Shown piece after piece: positions 42,589 to 50,562 of a stretch of DNA of 64,000 nt; positions within the stretch are counted from its first letter, which is position 1, and each line of letters starts with the position of its first letter. A program made the position numbers and the translations under genes. Origin of the DNA: CAWJNF01 sp963844235 (GTDB lineage Bacteria > Actinomycetota > Thermoleophilia > Gaiellales > Gaiellaceae); NCBI GenBank assembly GCA_963844235.1, contig CAWJNF010000004.1, positions 248,001-312,000 on the forward strand, given 5' to 3'. The notes under the pieces are model-generated. The model had not been told where the DNA came from, did no database searches, and was given only the letters and a program-made list of their open reading frames with translations.

Positions 42589-43923
42589 ATGACGATTCGC
42601 TTTCGACAGGCGAGAAGCGACGAGCTCTCGCATACTCCAGGCATCGCTCCTGCGCAGCTCGCGCTGGGGGTCCTCGGCGCGTTCGTGAGCGGCGGGCTCG
42701 CCGCGCTCGGCTACCTGAGCGCGACGCCCAGCCTGCTCGTCGCCGCAGCCGCGCTGGCGCCGTTCGTCGCCGTCGTCCTCTACCGGCTGTACATGCGGCC
42801 GACGGTCGCGGCGATGAAGCTCGCGCTGACCGACCCGCTCACCGGGCTCGGCAACACGCGGCATTTCCTCGAGCGCCTCGAGCGTGACCTCGACCGGGCG
42901 GACGAGCAAGGCCTTCCGCTCTCGCTCTGTGTCGTCGACGTCGACGACTTCAAGCGCGTCAACGACCGCTACGGGCATCCCACCGGCAACGGCGTGCTCG
43001 TCGAGATCGCCGGGTGCCTGCGCCACGGCGGGGAGGCATTCCGCCTCGGGGGCGACGAGTTCGCGCTGCTGCTGCCAGGCCGGGATCAGACGACGGCGCT
43101 CGAGATCGCCACGGCGGTGCTCGGCCGCGTCGCCTCCGCGGACTACCCTCACGGTGGGTCGGTCACCGCGTCCGCCGGCGTGGCGACATACCCGAGCCTG
43201 GACGTCGAGCGCGGCGGCCTGATGCGGGCGGCCGACCGGGCCCTCTACCACGCGAAAAGCATGGGCAAGGACTGCGCGCGTGGCTACGCCACCGCCTCCG
43301 GGGTCCGCGAGCCGGCGGCTGCCGACGACGAAAGCCGCAGTGCCTTCCTGGACGCCGCGCAGACGCTCGCGCGAGCAGTGTCCGCTCGAGGCTTCGACCC
43401 GCTCGGTCCGGCTGCCCACTGTGTCGGCGAGGTGGCGGCGCGCATCGCGATGCGCATGGAGCTGCCCGTCGAGCACGTGGAGCTCGTCCGCCTGGCGGGC
43501 ATCCTGAGCGACGTCGGCAAGCTGGCGCTGCCGCCCGACGTGCTCCGGAAGCCTGGCCCGCTGACCGAGCACGAGCGCCTCGCCGTCCAGCGCCATCCCG
43601 AGATCGGGTCGGCCATGCTCGAGTCTCTCGGCGCCGATCCGGTCGCGACCTGGATCCGCCATCACCACGAGCGGTGGGACGGGCGTGGCTACCCGGAGCG
43701 GCTGGCCGGCGAGCGGATCCCGCTGGCGGCGCGAATCCTGTTCGTCGCCGACGCCTTCGAGGCGATGACGAGCACCCAGGCGTGGCGACCGAAGCTGACG
43801 TCGAACGAGGCGCTCGCCGAGCTGCAGCGCTGCTCGGGCACCCAGTTCGACCCCGAGGTCGTCGCGGCGCTGGCGGCGGAGCTCGAGGCGCGAGACCGGG
43901 TTCCGGCGGGCGCGGCCGCCTGA
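42589..43923 (+). CDS. GGDEF domain protein with C-terminal HD-GYP-like domain
   Basis: A 444-aa membrane protein from ATG 42589; an upstream in-frame start at 42520 is possible. Two membrane helices (LALGVLGAFVSGGLAALGYL and LLVAAAALAPFVAVVLYRLY) lead to a GGDEF domain with active Gly154-Gly155-Asp156-Glu157-Phe158, preceded by DPLTGLGNTRHF. The C-terminal part resembles HD-GYP phosphodiesterases: RHPEIG, HHHERWDGRGYPERLAG with Gly367-Tyr368-Pro369, FVADAFEAM. The His of the HD pair is replaced (Ser307-Asp308 in ILSDVGKLALP). It may make c-di-GMP while the second domain acts as a sensor or weak phosphodiesterase. Confidence 0.88.
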   Translation: MTIRFRQARSDELSHTPGIAPAQLALGVLGAFVSGGLAALGYLSATPSLLVAAAALAPFVAVVLYRLYMRPTVAAMKLALTDPLTGLGNTRHFLERLERDLDRADEQGLPLSLCVVDVDDFKRVNDRYGHPTGNGVLVEIAGCLRHGGEAFRLGGDEFALLLPGRDQTTALEIATAVLGRVASADYPHGGSVTASAGVATYPSLDVERGGLMRAADRALYHAKSMGKDCARGYATASGVREPAAADDESRSAFLDAAQTLARAVSARGFDPLGPAAHCVGEVAARIAMRMELPVEHVELVRLAGILSDVGKLALPPDVLRKPGPLTEHERLAVQRHPEIGSAMLESLGADPVATWIRHHHERWDGRGYPERLAGERIPLAARILFVADAFEAMTSTQAWRPKLTSNEALAELQRCSGTQFDPEVVAALAAELEARDRVPAGAAA

Positions 43924-43933
43924 CGGACGGGCG

Positions 43934-43976
43934 CATGAGATCCGGCCCGACGGGCCGGTCGAGGACCGGCCCCTAC
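43934..43976. repeat. Half and full copies of the GTAGGGGCC-type palindrome
   Basis: A half copy (ATGAGATCCGGCCC) at 43934-43947 and a full GGTC/GACC-type copy at 43952-43976 (GGGCCGGTCGAGGACCGGCC) follow the GGDEF gene directly. Confidence 0.75.
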
Positions 43977-43985
43977 AGACTCAAA

Positions 43986-44061
43986 GGGGTCAAGTCTTGC
44001 ATACGCACATAAGCGGCGGCTGCCGGTTGGCTCCTTATGTTCGTATACAAGACTTGACCCC
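43986..44061. repeat. GGGGTCAAGTCTTGC inverted repeat (76 bp, full copy)
   Basis: The arms are about 28 nt each: GGGGTCAAGTCTTGCATACG then CACATAAG on the left, and CTTATGTTCG then TATACAAGACTTGACCCC on the right, with few mismatches. The 20-base centre is GC-rich. It is sandwiched between two palindromes of the other repeat family. Confidence 0.88.
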
Positions 44062-44076
44062 GAACTTGGGTCCGGA

Positions 44077-44101
44077 GGGGCCGGATATATCCGGCCCCTA
44101 C
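44077..44101. repeat. GTAGGGGCC-type palindrome supplying the carboxyltransferase stop
   Basis: GGGGCCGGATATATCCGGCC continuing CCTAC. The CTA at 44098-44100 is the TAG stop of the minus-strand carboxyltransferase gene. Confidence 0.85.
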
Positions 44102-45687
44102 AGGGGGATGTTCCCGTGCTTTCGCGCGGGACGCGTCTCGCGCTTCGTCAGCGCTGTCTCGAGGGCGCCGATCAACACGGGGCGGGTGCGGCGCGGCTCG
44201 ATGACGTCGTCGACATAGCCGCGCTCTGCCGCCGTGTACGGATTGGCGAACTGCGCCTTGTAGTCCTCGATGAGCTCGGCGCGCTTCGCCGCCGGATCGT
44301 CGGCCTGCTCGAGCTCCTTGCGGAAGACGATGTTGACCGCGCCCTCGGGGCCCATCACCGCCACCTCGGCAGTCGGCCAGGCGAAGTTGAAGTCGGCGCG
44401 GATGTGCTTGGAGCTCATCACGTCGTAGGCGCCGCCGTATGCCTTCCGCGTGATGCATGCGATCTTGGGCACCGTCGCCTCGCAGTACGCGTAGAGGAGC
44501 TTCGCGCCGTGGCGGATGATCCCGCCCCACTCCTGTGCCGTGCCCGGCAGGAAGCCAGGGACGTCGACGAACGTGACCAGCGGGACGTTGAACGCGTCGC
44601 ACGTGCGCACGAACCGCGCCCCCTTGACGGACGAGTCGATGTCGAGCGTCCCGGCGAGCGCGCGCGGGTTGTTCGCCACGATCCCCACGCAGTGGCCGCC
44701 GAGGCGCGCGAAGCCGCAGACGATGTTCTCCGCCCAGAGCGGCTGTATCTCGAGGAAGTCCCCGTCGTCGACGACGCGCGTGACGACGTCGCGGATGTCG
44801 TACGGCTTGTTGGGGTTGTCGGGCACGACCGAGTCGAGCTCCCCGTCCTCGCGGTCGACCGGATCCGCGGGCTCGAAGTACGGGGTGGGCTCGGCGTTGT
44901 TCTGCGGCAGGAAGGAGAGGAGGTAGCGCGCGTCCTCGAGCAGCTGCTCCTCGTTCCTCGCCGTGAGGTGGGCGACGCCGGAGCGCGAGGCATGCGCGGT
45001 GGCGCCGCCGAGCTCCTCGAACGTGACCTCCTCGCCGGTGACGGTCTTCACGACCTCGGGGCCGGTGATGAACATGTACGAGGACTCTTCGACCATCAGC
45101 ACGAAGTCGGTCATCGCGGGCGAGTAGACGGCGCCGCCCGCGCAGGGCCCCATGACCAGGCTGATCTGCGGGATGACCCCGGAGGCCTGGACGTTGCGCC
45201 AGAAGATCTCCGCGTACCCGCCCAGGGAAACGACGCCCTCCTGGATGCGCGCACCGCCCGAGTCGTTGATCCCGATCACCGGGCAGCCGTACTTGAGCGC
45301 GAGGTCCATGACCTTGCAGATCTTCTCCGCGAAGGCCTCCGAGAGCGTCCCTCCGAACACCGTGAAATCCTGGGAGAAGACGAAGACCTTGCGGCCGAGC
45401 ACGGTCCCGTAACCGGTCACCACCGCGTCGCCCCACGGGCGGCGCTCCATCATCCCGAAGTGCGGGTTGCGGTGGCGCACGTAACGGTCGAGCTCGACGA
45501 AGCTGCCCGGGTCGAGGAGCCGCTCGAGCCGCTCTCGGGCGAGCAGCTTGCCGCGCTCGCGCTGACGCGCCACCGCGCGCTCGTCGCCCGCGTGGGCGGC
45601 CTCGTCCTGGAGACGCTCGAGCTGCTCGAGCTTCTCCGCCGTCGTCGAGCGCGGCGTCGCCTCCCGACGGTCGCCGGTCGTCGCCAT
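44098..45687 (-). CDS. Acyl-CoA carboxylase beta subunit (propionyl-CoA carboxylase type carboxyltransferase)
   Basis: A 529-aa carboxyltransferase with N- and C-terminal crotonase-like halves. Typical segments are RERGKLLARERLERLLDPGS, VVTGYGTVLGRKVFVFSQDF, NDSGGARIQEGVVSLGGYAE, GPCAGGAVYSPAMTDF and, in the C half, DVPGFLPGTAQEWGGIIRHGAK, with CITRKAYGGAYDVMSSKH. It transfers CO2 from carboxybiotin to propionyl- or acetyl-CoA. The partner alpha chain (48387) and an epsilon-like subunit (46775) are close by. TAAGCT lies 6 nt before ATG 45687. Confidence 0.93.
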   Translation of the reverse strand: MATTGDRREATPRSTTAEKLEQLERLQDEAAHAGDERAVARQRERGKLLARERLERLLDPGSFVELDRYVRHRNPHFGMMERRPWGDAVVTGYGTVLGRKVFVFSQDFTVFGGTLSEAFAEKICKVMDLALKYGCPVIGINDSGGARIQEGVVSLGGYAEIFWRNVQASGVIPQISLVMGPCAGGAVYSPAMTDFVLMVEESSYMFITGPEVVKTVTGEEVTFEELGGATAHASRSGVAHLTARNEEQLLEDARYLLSFLPQNNAEPTPYFEPADPVDREDGELDSVVPDNPNKPYDIRDVVTRVVDDGDFLEIQPLWAENIVCGFARLGGHCVGIVANNPRALAGTLDIDSSVKGARFVRTCDAFNVPLVTFVDVPGFLPGTAQEWGGIIRHGAKLLYAYCEATVPKIACITRKAYGGAYDVMSSKHIRADFNFAWPTAEVAVMGPEGAVNIVFRKELEQADDPAAKRAELIEDYKAQFANPYTAAERGYVDDVIEPRRTRPVLIGALETALTKRETRPARKHGNIPL

Positions 45688-45693
45688 GGCCTG

Positions 45694-45699
45694 AGCTTA
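45694..45699 (-). promoter_or_regulatory. -10 box for the carboxyltransferase gene
   Basis: Minus-strand TAAGCT, 6 nt before ATG 45687. Confidence 0.55.
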
Positions 45700-45718
45700 C
45701 TCCCAGGTGGGGGCGACC

Positions 45719-46733
45719 TCAGGCGAGGCCGGCCTCGGCGAGCGGCCGGCGGGCCCACGCGAAGCGCTCCGAGTACCAGCCTTCGAGGGGGACGAGCGTC
45801 GTCCCGCGTGACGAGGAGTGCGCCATCCAGCCGCCGCCCAGGTAGATGCCCATGTGCCCGATCTGCGCCGGTCTGGAGCGCGGGCCGCGATCGCCGAAGA
45901 ACAGGACGTCCGCCGGCTCGATGGCCTCGAGCCCGATGCGCAGCGACCGGTCGACCTCTCCGCTCATCGCATACGTCGTCCGTCCCTCGAACACCTCGGC
46001 AAGCCCCGGCGCGTCGGCGAAGGACTCGAGCTTGTAGACGCGCCAGACGAGGCCGGAGCAGTCGAAGCCGCCTGGCACCGTCGCGCCGAACGGCGCCTGC
46101 GGGCGGTCCGAGGAGCCGCCCCAGATGTACGGGTAGCCGACGAAGCGCACGGCGCGCTGCAGGACCCGCCGCTGCCAGTCGGTGAGCTGCGGAAGGGCGA
46201 GCTCGGCGGCCGGCGCCGCGAGCGCCGCAGCACCGTCGGTGGCCAGGAGCTCGAGGGCACGTGCCAGCGAGAACGCGGTCTCCGCGCGGGTGACAGCATC
46301 GCCCGGACGGAGCTCGATTGAATCCCGGGCCTGCGGATGGTTCGTACGGAGGCCGAGCAGCCGCGCCACGACCTCGGTTCCCGCGTGGGCCGGCGGCTCC
46401 AGGCCCGCAGCTACCAGCACGGCGCGGACGTGCTTCGCGACAGGGCCGAGGCCGAGCGCGCGGACGAGGGCCGCGTCCAGCTCTCGCAGCTTTACCGGGA
46501 CGGATGGGTCGGCCGGCGTCGCCGTCACGCCGCCGAGCGCCGCGACGAGCTCTTGCAGCTCGCCACGGACGAGCCGGTCGTCCGGCCGGAACTCGGCCGC
46601 CGACGGAGCCATGAGCCCTGCCGTCACCACAGTCTCGATCTGCTGCTTCGCCCACGACTCCGCCGCCGAGACTGGAGCCGCCACGAGCGCGACGAGCACT
46701 GCAAGCACGCCGACGAACTCTGCGCATCGTCAT
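45719..46733 (-). CDS. NlpC/P60 family secreted cell-wall hydrolase (possible frameshift in the signal peptide)
   Basis: The main frame (from about 46708) encodes a hydrophobic segment LAVLVALVAAPVSAAES, two S-layer-homology-like repeats (GLMAPSAAEFRPDDRLVRGE and SIELRPGDAVTRAETAFSLA), and a C-terminal NlpC/P60 domain. The catalytic Cys is in GGFDCSGLVWRVY, the His in GHMGIYLGGGW and a polar residue in MAHSS. This is a peptidoglycan endopeptidase of the outer wall. A basic start MTMRRVRR lies at 46733 in another frame; one extra base near 46710-46716 would join it to the hydrophobic core, giving a proper signal peptide. Otherwise translation starts at GTG 46708. Confidence 0.83.
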
Positions 46734-46761
46734 CTCTATCGTCCTGAGCCTCCCATGTCTT

Positions 46762-46767
46762 TAAGCT
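46762..46767 (+). promoter_or_regulatory. -10 box for the epsilon-subunit-like gene
   Basis: TAAGCT, 7 nt before GTG 46775; the same hexamer precedes the carboxyltransferase gene. Confidence 0.5.
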
Positions 46768-46774
46768 TGCGTGC

Positions 46775-46945
46775 GTGGAGCTCGAGATCGAGCCCGAGCC
46801 GACGCCGGAGGAGCGGGCGGCGATCGAGCAGGCGCTCGCCGCTGCCGCCCCCGGGCGGTCCGGAGGCGATCGGGGCGCGTGGTGGCAGGCCGGGGTCGAC
46901 GAGGCCCTCTCCCCCGAGGCGGGGCAGCCGGCCAGGGACGCGTAG
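46775..46945 (+). CDS. Acyl-CoA carboxylase epsilon subunit-like small protein
   Basis: A 56-aa protein, VELEIEPEPTPEERAAIEQA at the start and WWQAGVDEAL near the middle. This matches what I know of AccE/PccE epsilon subunits of actinobacteria: a short charged N-terminus, PTPEE followed by an Ala-rich helix, then a conserved Trp in W(W/R)xAG. These stabilise the alpha-beta carboxylase complex. The GTG start has a -10 box directly upstream. It sits between the beta and alpha subunit genes, though on its own transcript. The short length limits certainty. Confidence 0.7.
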   Translation: MELEIEPEPTPEERAAIEQALAAAAPGRSGGDRGAWWQAGVDEALSPEAGQPARDA

Positions 46946-46950
46946 CCGGC

Positions 46951-47826
46951 TTACAGCACCAGCTCGAACGGCTGCAGCAGCAGCCAGGGCTGGAAGCCCT
47001 GGTGCCGGTAGATCCGGCTCGCGGGGACGTTCTCGACCGGAGCGGTGAGTCGCAACACCTCGCCGGGGTGCTCGCGCCAGTACTCCTCGAGCACCTCGGA
47101 GAGCACGAAGCCTCCGATGCCGCGCTCCCTCGCGCCCGCCGTCACGCCGTGGAAGACACGGCGCCGCGCGGGGTTGATCCGGACGATCGCGACCATCGAG
47201 CCGTGCTCTTCCGACACCCGCACCTGTCCGCGCTCGAGCGCGCGACGCCAGACGTCGTCGCTGAGAGCGCTGCGAGCGAAGCACTCCCGGCAGAGCGGTA
47301 GCACCGACTGGAGCTCGACGGCGTCCGCGATCCGGGTGGTGATGCCCGGGTGTGTCGGGGACTCGACCGGCCGGTGCAACTCGCGCTTGAGCTTGTAGAC
47401 GGCCACCGGCCCGCCCCGAGGCTCGAAGCCGTTTCGCTCGAGCATGAGGCGCCCGCCCAGGTTGCGCACGCCGATCGACGCACCCAGCCGCTCGACTCGC
47501 TCCGCTCGGGCAAGCTCGATCGAGGCCGACAGCAGCGTCCGCCCGAGCTTCCGTCCGCGGTAGGCCGGGGCTACCAGCGGGCCGAAGACCAGGACCTCGT
47601 CCTCGAGCTCGATGCCGGCGCAGCCGGCGACGACGCCGTCGTCCTCGGCGACCCAGAGCGTCTCCTCCGGCCGGCGGTCGAGGCCCCCGAGCTCCGCGTC
47701 GAGCTCCTCGCGCGACGCCCACAACGGCGTGCCGACCTGCTCCTTCTCCCGGGTCTGCGCGCGACGGCTCAGCTCGAGGACCGCGTGCGCATCGTCGTGC
47801 CTGAAGCTACGCAGGCTGACGTCCAC
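46951..47826 (-). CDS. Tandem GNAT domain N-acetyltransferase family protein
   Basis: A 291-aa protein with two GNAT folds. The first carries the acetyl-CoA loop VAPAYRGRKLGRTLLSASIE and the partner region ASIGVRNLGGRLMLERNGFE; the second (from about residue 160) has RRVFHGVTAGARERGIGGFVLSEV and ends VENVPASRIYRHQGFQPW. Both keep the R/Q-x-x-G-x-G/A-type loop, the second only weakly. Substrate unknown. The 5' end overlaps pgsA by 20 bp, so the two are co-transcribed. Confidence 0.85.
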   Translation of the reverse strand: MDVSLRSFRHDDAHAVLELSRRAQTREKEQVGTPLWASREELDAELGGLDRRPEETLWVAEDDGVVAGCAGIELEDEVLVFGPLVAPAYRGRKLGRTLLSASIELARAERVERLGASIGVRNLGGRLMLERNGFEPRGGPVAVYKLKRELHRPVESPTHPGITTRIADAVELQSVLPLCRECFARSALSDDVWRRALERGQVRVSEEHGSMVAIVRINPARRRVFHGVTAGARERGIGGFVLSEVLEEYWREHPGEVLRLTAPVENVPASRIYRHQGFQPWLLLQPFELVL

Positions 47827-48343
47827 GGAGAAGACCCGGTGCGACCCGGGCGTAGTCGATTCCGGACACGAGCGTGATCACGAGGGCGACCAGCAGCCCC
47901 CACCAGGCGACGTCGTCGTCCCAGACGCCGGCGAGCGCGAGCCCTGCCAGCGCGACCGCGACCGCCTGCGCCCAGGTCTTCACCTTGGCGATGTCTCGGG
48001 CGGGCACGACGATGCCGCGCTCCAGCGCCGCGAGACGGAGGCCCGAGACGAGGAACTCGCGTGCGACGATGAGCGCCACCATCCAGCCTGGAACGACCGG
48101 TACGAGGACGATGAGCGAGGCCATGACGAGGATCTTGTCCGCTACCGGGTCGAGGATGCGCCCGAGGTCGGTCGTCGTCCCGGCGCGACGCGCGAGCCAG
48201 CCGTCGACCTGGTCGGTGAGCATCGCGACGCAGAACAGCGCCGTCGCCCAGTAGGCGTGCCCTTCGAACTCCCAGCTGAACAGGAGGACGACGGCCGGAA
48301 CCGAGAGCGCCCGGCCGACGGTCAGTTGATCCGCGAAGGTCAT
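47807..48343 (-). CDS. pgsA: CDP-diacylglycerol-glycerol-3-phosphate 3-phosphatidyltransferase
   Basis: A 178-aa integral membrane enzyme with four to five helices. The CDP-alcohol phosphotransferase signature is complete: DQVDGWLARRAG then TTDLGRILDPVADK, giving D-x-x-D-G-x-x-A-R-x8-G-x3-D-x3-D. It makes phosphatidylglycerophosphate for phosphatidylglycerol and cardiolipin. N-terminus ADQLTVGRALSVPAVVLLFS is typical of PgsA. It diverges from the carboxylase alpha gene. Confidence 0.92.
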   Translation of the reverse strand: MTFADQLTVGRALSVPAVVLLFSWEFEGHAYWATALFCVAMLTDQVDGWLARRAGTTTDLGRILDPVADKILVMASLIVLVPVVPGWMVALIVAREFLVSGLRLAALERGIVVPARDIAKVKTWAQAVAVALAGLALAGVWDDDVAWWGLLVALVITLVSGIDYARVAPGLLRGRQPA

Positions 48344-48375
48344 GGCTGGCTGTCAGGACGCGACCTCTAGGAGAA

Positions 48376-48381
48376 TACGCT
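48376..48381 (+). promoter_or_regulatory. -10 box for the carboxylase alpha chain
   Basis: TACGCT, 5 nt before ATG 48387. Confidence 0.5.
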
Positions 48382-48386
48382 TCCCC

Positions 48387-50199
48387 ATGCCGCTTTTCGG
48401 AAAGGTCCTCGTCGCCAACCGCGGCGAGATCGCGATTCGGGTCTTCCGCGCGCTGCGCGAGCTCGGCATCGGGGCCGTGGCCGTGTACTCGGAGGCCGAT
48501 CGAGATTCCCACCACGTCGCCGTCGCCGACGACGCCTACCTGCTCGGGCCCGGCCCTCCGGCCGAGAGCTACCTCGCCGTCGAGCGGGTCATCGACGCAG
48601 CCGGGCGCGGAGGCGCCGACGCGATCCACCCGGGCTACGGCTTCCTGGCCGAGAACGCCGCCTTCGCGCGCGCCGTCGAGCAGGCCGGGCTCGTCTGGAT
48701 CGGCCCGCCGCCCGAAGCGATCGAGGCGATGGGCTCGAAGACCGCGGCGCGAGAGCTGATGCGCTCGGCGGGCGTCCCGATCGTGCCCGGGACGACCGAG
48801 CCCGTCGACTCGGCCGCCGACGTGCTGCGGCTCGGCTCGGAGCTCGGCTGGCCGCTCGCGCTCAAGGCCGCCGCAGGGGGCGGTGGCAAGGGCCTGAAGG
48901 TCGTTCAGTCGGCCGACGAGGTCGAGCGCGCCCTCCAGGCGGCGAGACGGGAGGGCGAGGCCTACTTCTCCGACCCGACCGTGTACGTCGAGAAGTACAT
49001 CGAGGACCCACGTCATGTCGAGGTGCAGGTGCTGGCGGACGCCCATGGCACCGTAGTGCACCTCGGAGAGCGCGACTGCACGATCCAGCGCCGCCACCAG
49101 AAGCTCGTCGAGGAGACGCCGTCCCCCGCCGTCGGACCCGAGCTCCGGGAGCGCATCGGCGCGGTGGCCGTGAACGCGGCCAGGGCGGTGGGCTACCGAT
49201 CGGCAGGGACGATCGAAGGCCTGCTCGATCGCAACGGCGACTACTGGTTCCTCGAGATGAACACGCGCATCCAGGTCGAGCACACCGTGACCGAGATGGT
49301 CACCGGCATCGACCTCGTCAGGGAGCAGATCCGCATCGCGGCGGGTGAGCCGCTCCGCATCGCACAGGCGGACGTGCGCTTCACCGGCCACGCGATCGAG
49401 TGCAGGATCAACGCGGAGGACGCGTCTCGTGGCTTCCTCCCGACTCCCGGCCCCATCGAGGAATATCGGGAGCCTGCCGGGCCGGGCGTCCGCGTCGACT
49501 CCGGGGTCGTCGCCGGGTCGGTGGTCTCCGACCTCTACGACCCGCTGGTCGCCAAGCTGATCGTCTGGGACCGCGATCGCGACAGCGCGCGGCTGCGCAT
49601 GCTGCGCGCGCTGGACGAGTTCGTGATCACGGGCCTGACCACGCTGATCGGCTTCCACAAGGCGCTGCTCGGGCATCCGTGCTTCGCACGCGGCGAGACG
49701 TGCCATGGGCTGGTCGAGAGCGAGGAGCTGGCGGCCCGTGCCCGCGAGCTCGCTCCCGGCCCGGCGTCTCGGCGAAGCGGCCGAAGGGGGCCCAACGCGG
49801 CAGCGCGCCGTCCTGGCGGAAGTGGACGGGCGCCGTTTCCAGGTGACGCTGCGCCTTCCGGAGCCGCCCTACGCGGAGCTCGCCCGGCGACGGCGCGACC
49901 GGGACGGGGACACGACCGGAGGGTCCGCCGGCCGCGAGGCGGTCGTCAGCCCGATGCAGGGGACCGTGCTCGCAGTCGAGGTCGCCGACGGCGACGAGGT
50001 GCGCGAGGGCCAGGTGATCTGCATCGTCGAGGCGATGAAGATGGAGAACGAGATCGCCGCCCACCGGCGCGGGGTCGTCTCCGGTCTCTCCGTCCAGGCC
50101 GGCGACCAGGTTCGTACGGGTCAGGTCATCTGCATCGTCGGCCGCGAGGCCGAAGCCGACTCGCCCGTCACGCTCGACGCCGAAGGCGAGGCACCATGA
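48387..50199 (+). CDS. Acyl-CoA carboxylase alpha chain, biotin carboxylase plus biotin carrier (frameshifted in this sequence)
   Basis: Roughly 600 aa once joined. From ATG 48387, FGKVLVANRGEIAIRVFRAL opens the biotin carboxylase; AAAGGGGKGLKVV is the ATP-grasp glycine loop, ERDCTIQRRHQKLVEETPSP and EMNTRIQVEHTVTEMVTGID carry catalytic residues. The frame breaks around 49755-49790; one surplus base in the C/G-rich run there takes the reading to LGEAAEGGPTRQRAVLAEVD and then the carrier domain, with biotin Lys in EAMKMENEIAAHRRG. It carboxylates biotin for the beta subunit. The linker with the break is poorly conserved, so its exact point is uncertain. Confidence 0.9.
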
Positions 50200-50201
50200 C
50201 C

Positions 50202-50229
50202 GGGGTCAAGTCTTGCATTCGCACATAAG
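50202..50229. repeat. Half copy of the GGGGTCAAGTCTTGC repeat
   Basis: Only the left arm is present: GGGGTCAAGTCTTGCATTCG followed by CACATAAG, starting 3 bp after the carboxylase alpha stop codon. The right arm is missing, as if deleted or never inserted. Confidence 0.85.
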
Positions 50230-50241
50230 GCCTCGGGCGCG

Positions 50242-50470
50242 TCAGAGCAGGATCCGGATCGCGAGCTCCGGCGGGCAGGCAAGCTTCGCCACCAGCCTCC
50301 GCGCCAGGCCGAGGTCGACCGCCCGGTCGCTGGCCAGCATCGACGCGTAGAGCTCCGGGTAGCCGCTCTGGACGAGCTGCTCGAAGCGCCACAGCCAGAC
50401 CGCCCGCTCCTCGCCCGGTCTCCTCCGCTTCCGTGCCCTGTTCCGTCTCGATGTCGGTTTCCGGGAACAC
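50242..50470 (-). CDS. Small conserved-looking protein (frameshifted in this sequence)
   Basis: From GTG 50470, preceded by AAAGGAG, the frame reads VFPETDIETEQGTEAEE and then breaks; a one-base shift continues as GEERAVWLWRFEQLVQSGYP, ELYASMLASDRAVDLGLARR and LVAKLACPPELAIRILL to the stop. Joined, it would be about 75 aa. I recall similar small helical proteins with WRFEQL and CPPE...RILL in actinobacteria, of unknown function. The break needs one extra base near 50418-50424. It lies downstream of the ABC exporter genes on the same strand. Confidence 0.6.
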
Positions 50471-50562
50471 CGTGCGCTCCTTTCGTGTGTCCGTCGTACC
50501 TGCAACCGGGAACGACGGCGTTCCTTACGCGGCCGCAGGGCGGCACCGGACACCACGGCCTC

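Noticed and set aside
45450..46733. 427-codon frame over the NlpC/P60 gene as a separate protein
   Set aside because: Only its first ten or so residues look useful, as the displaced signal-peptide start; the rest is Arg-rich shadow sequence.
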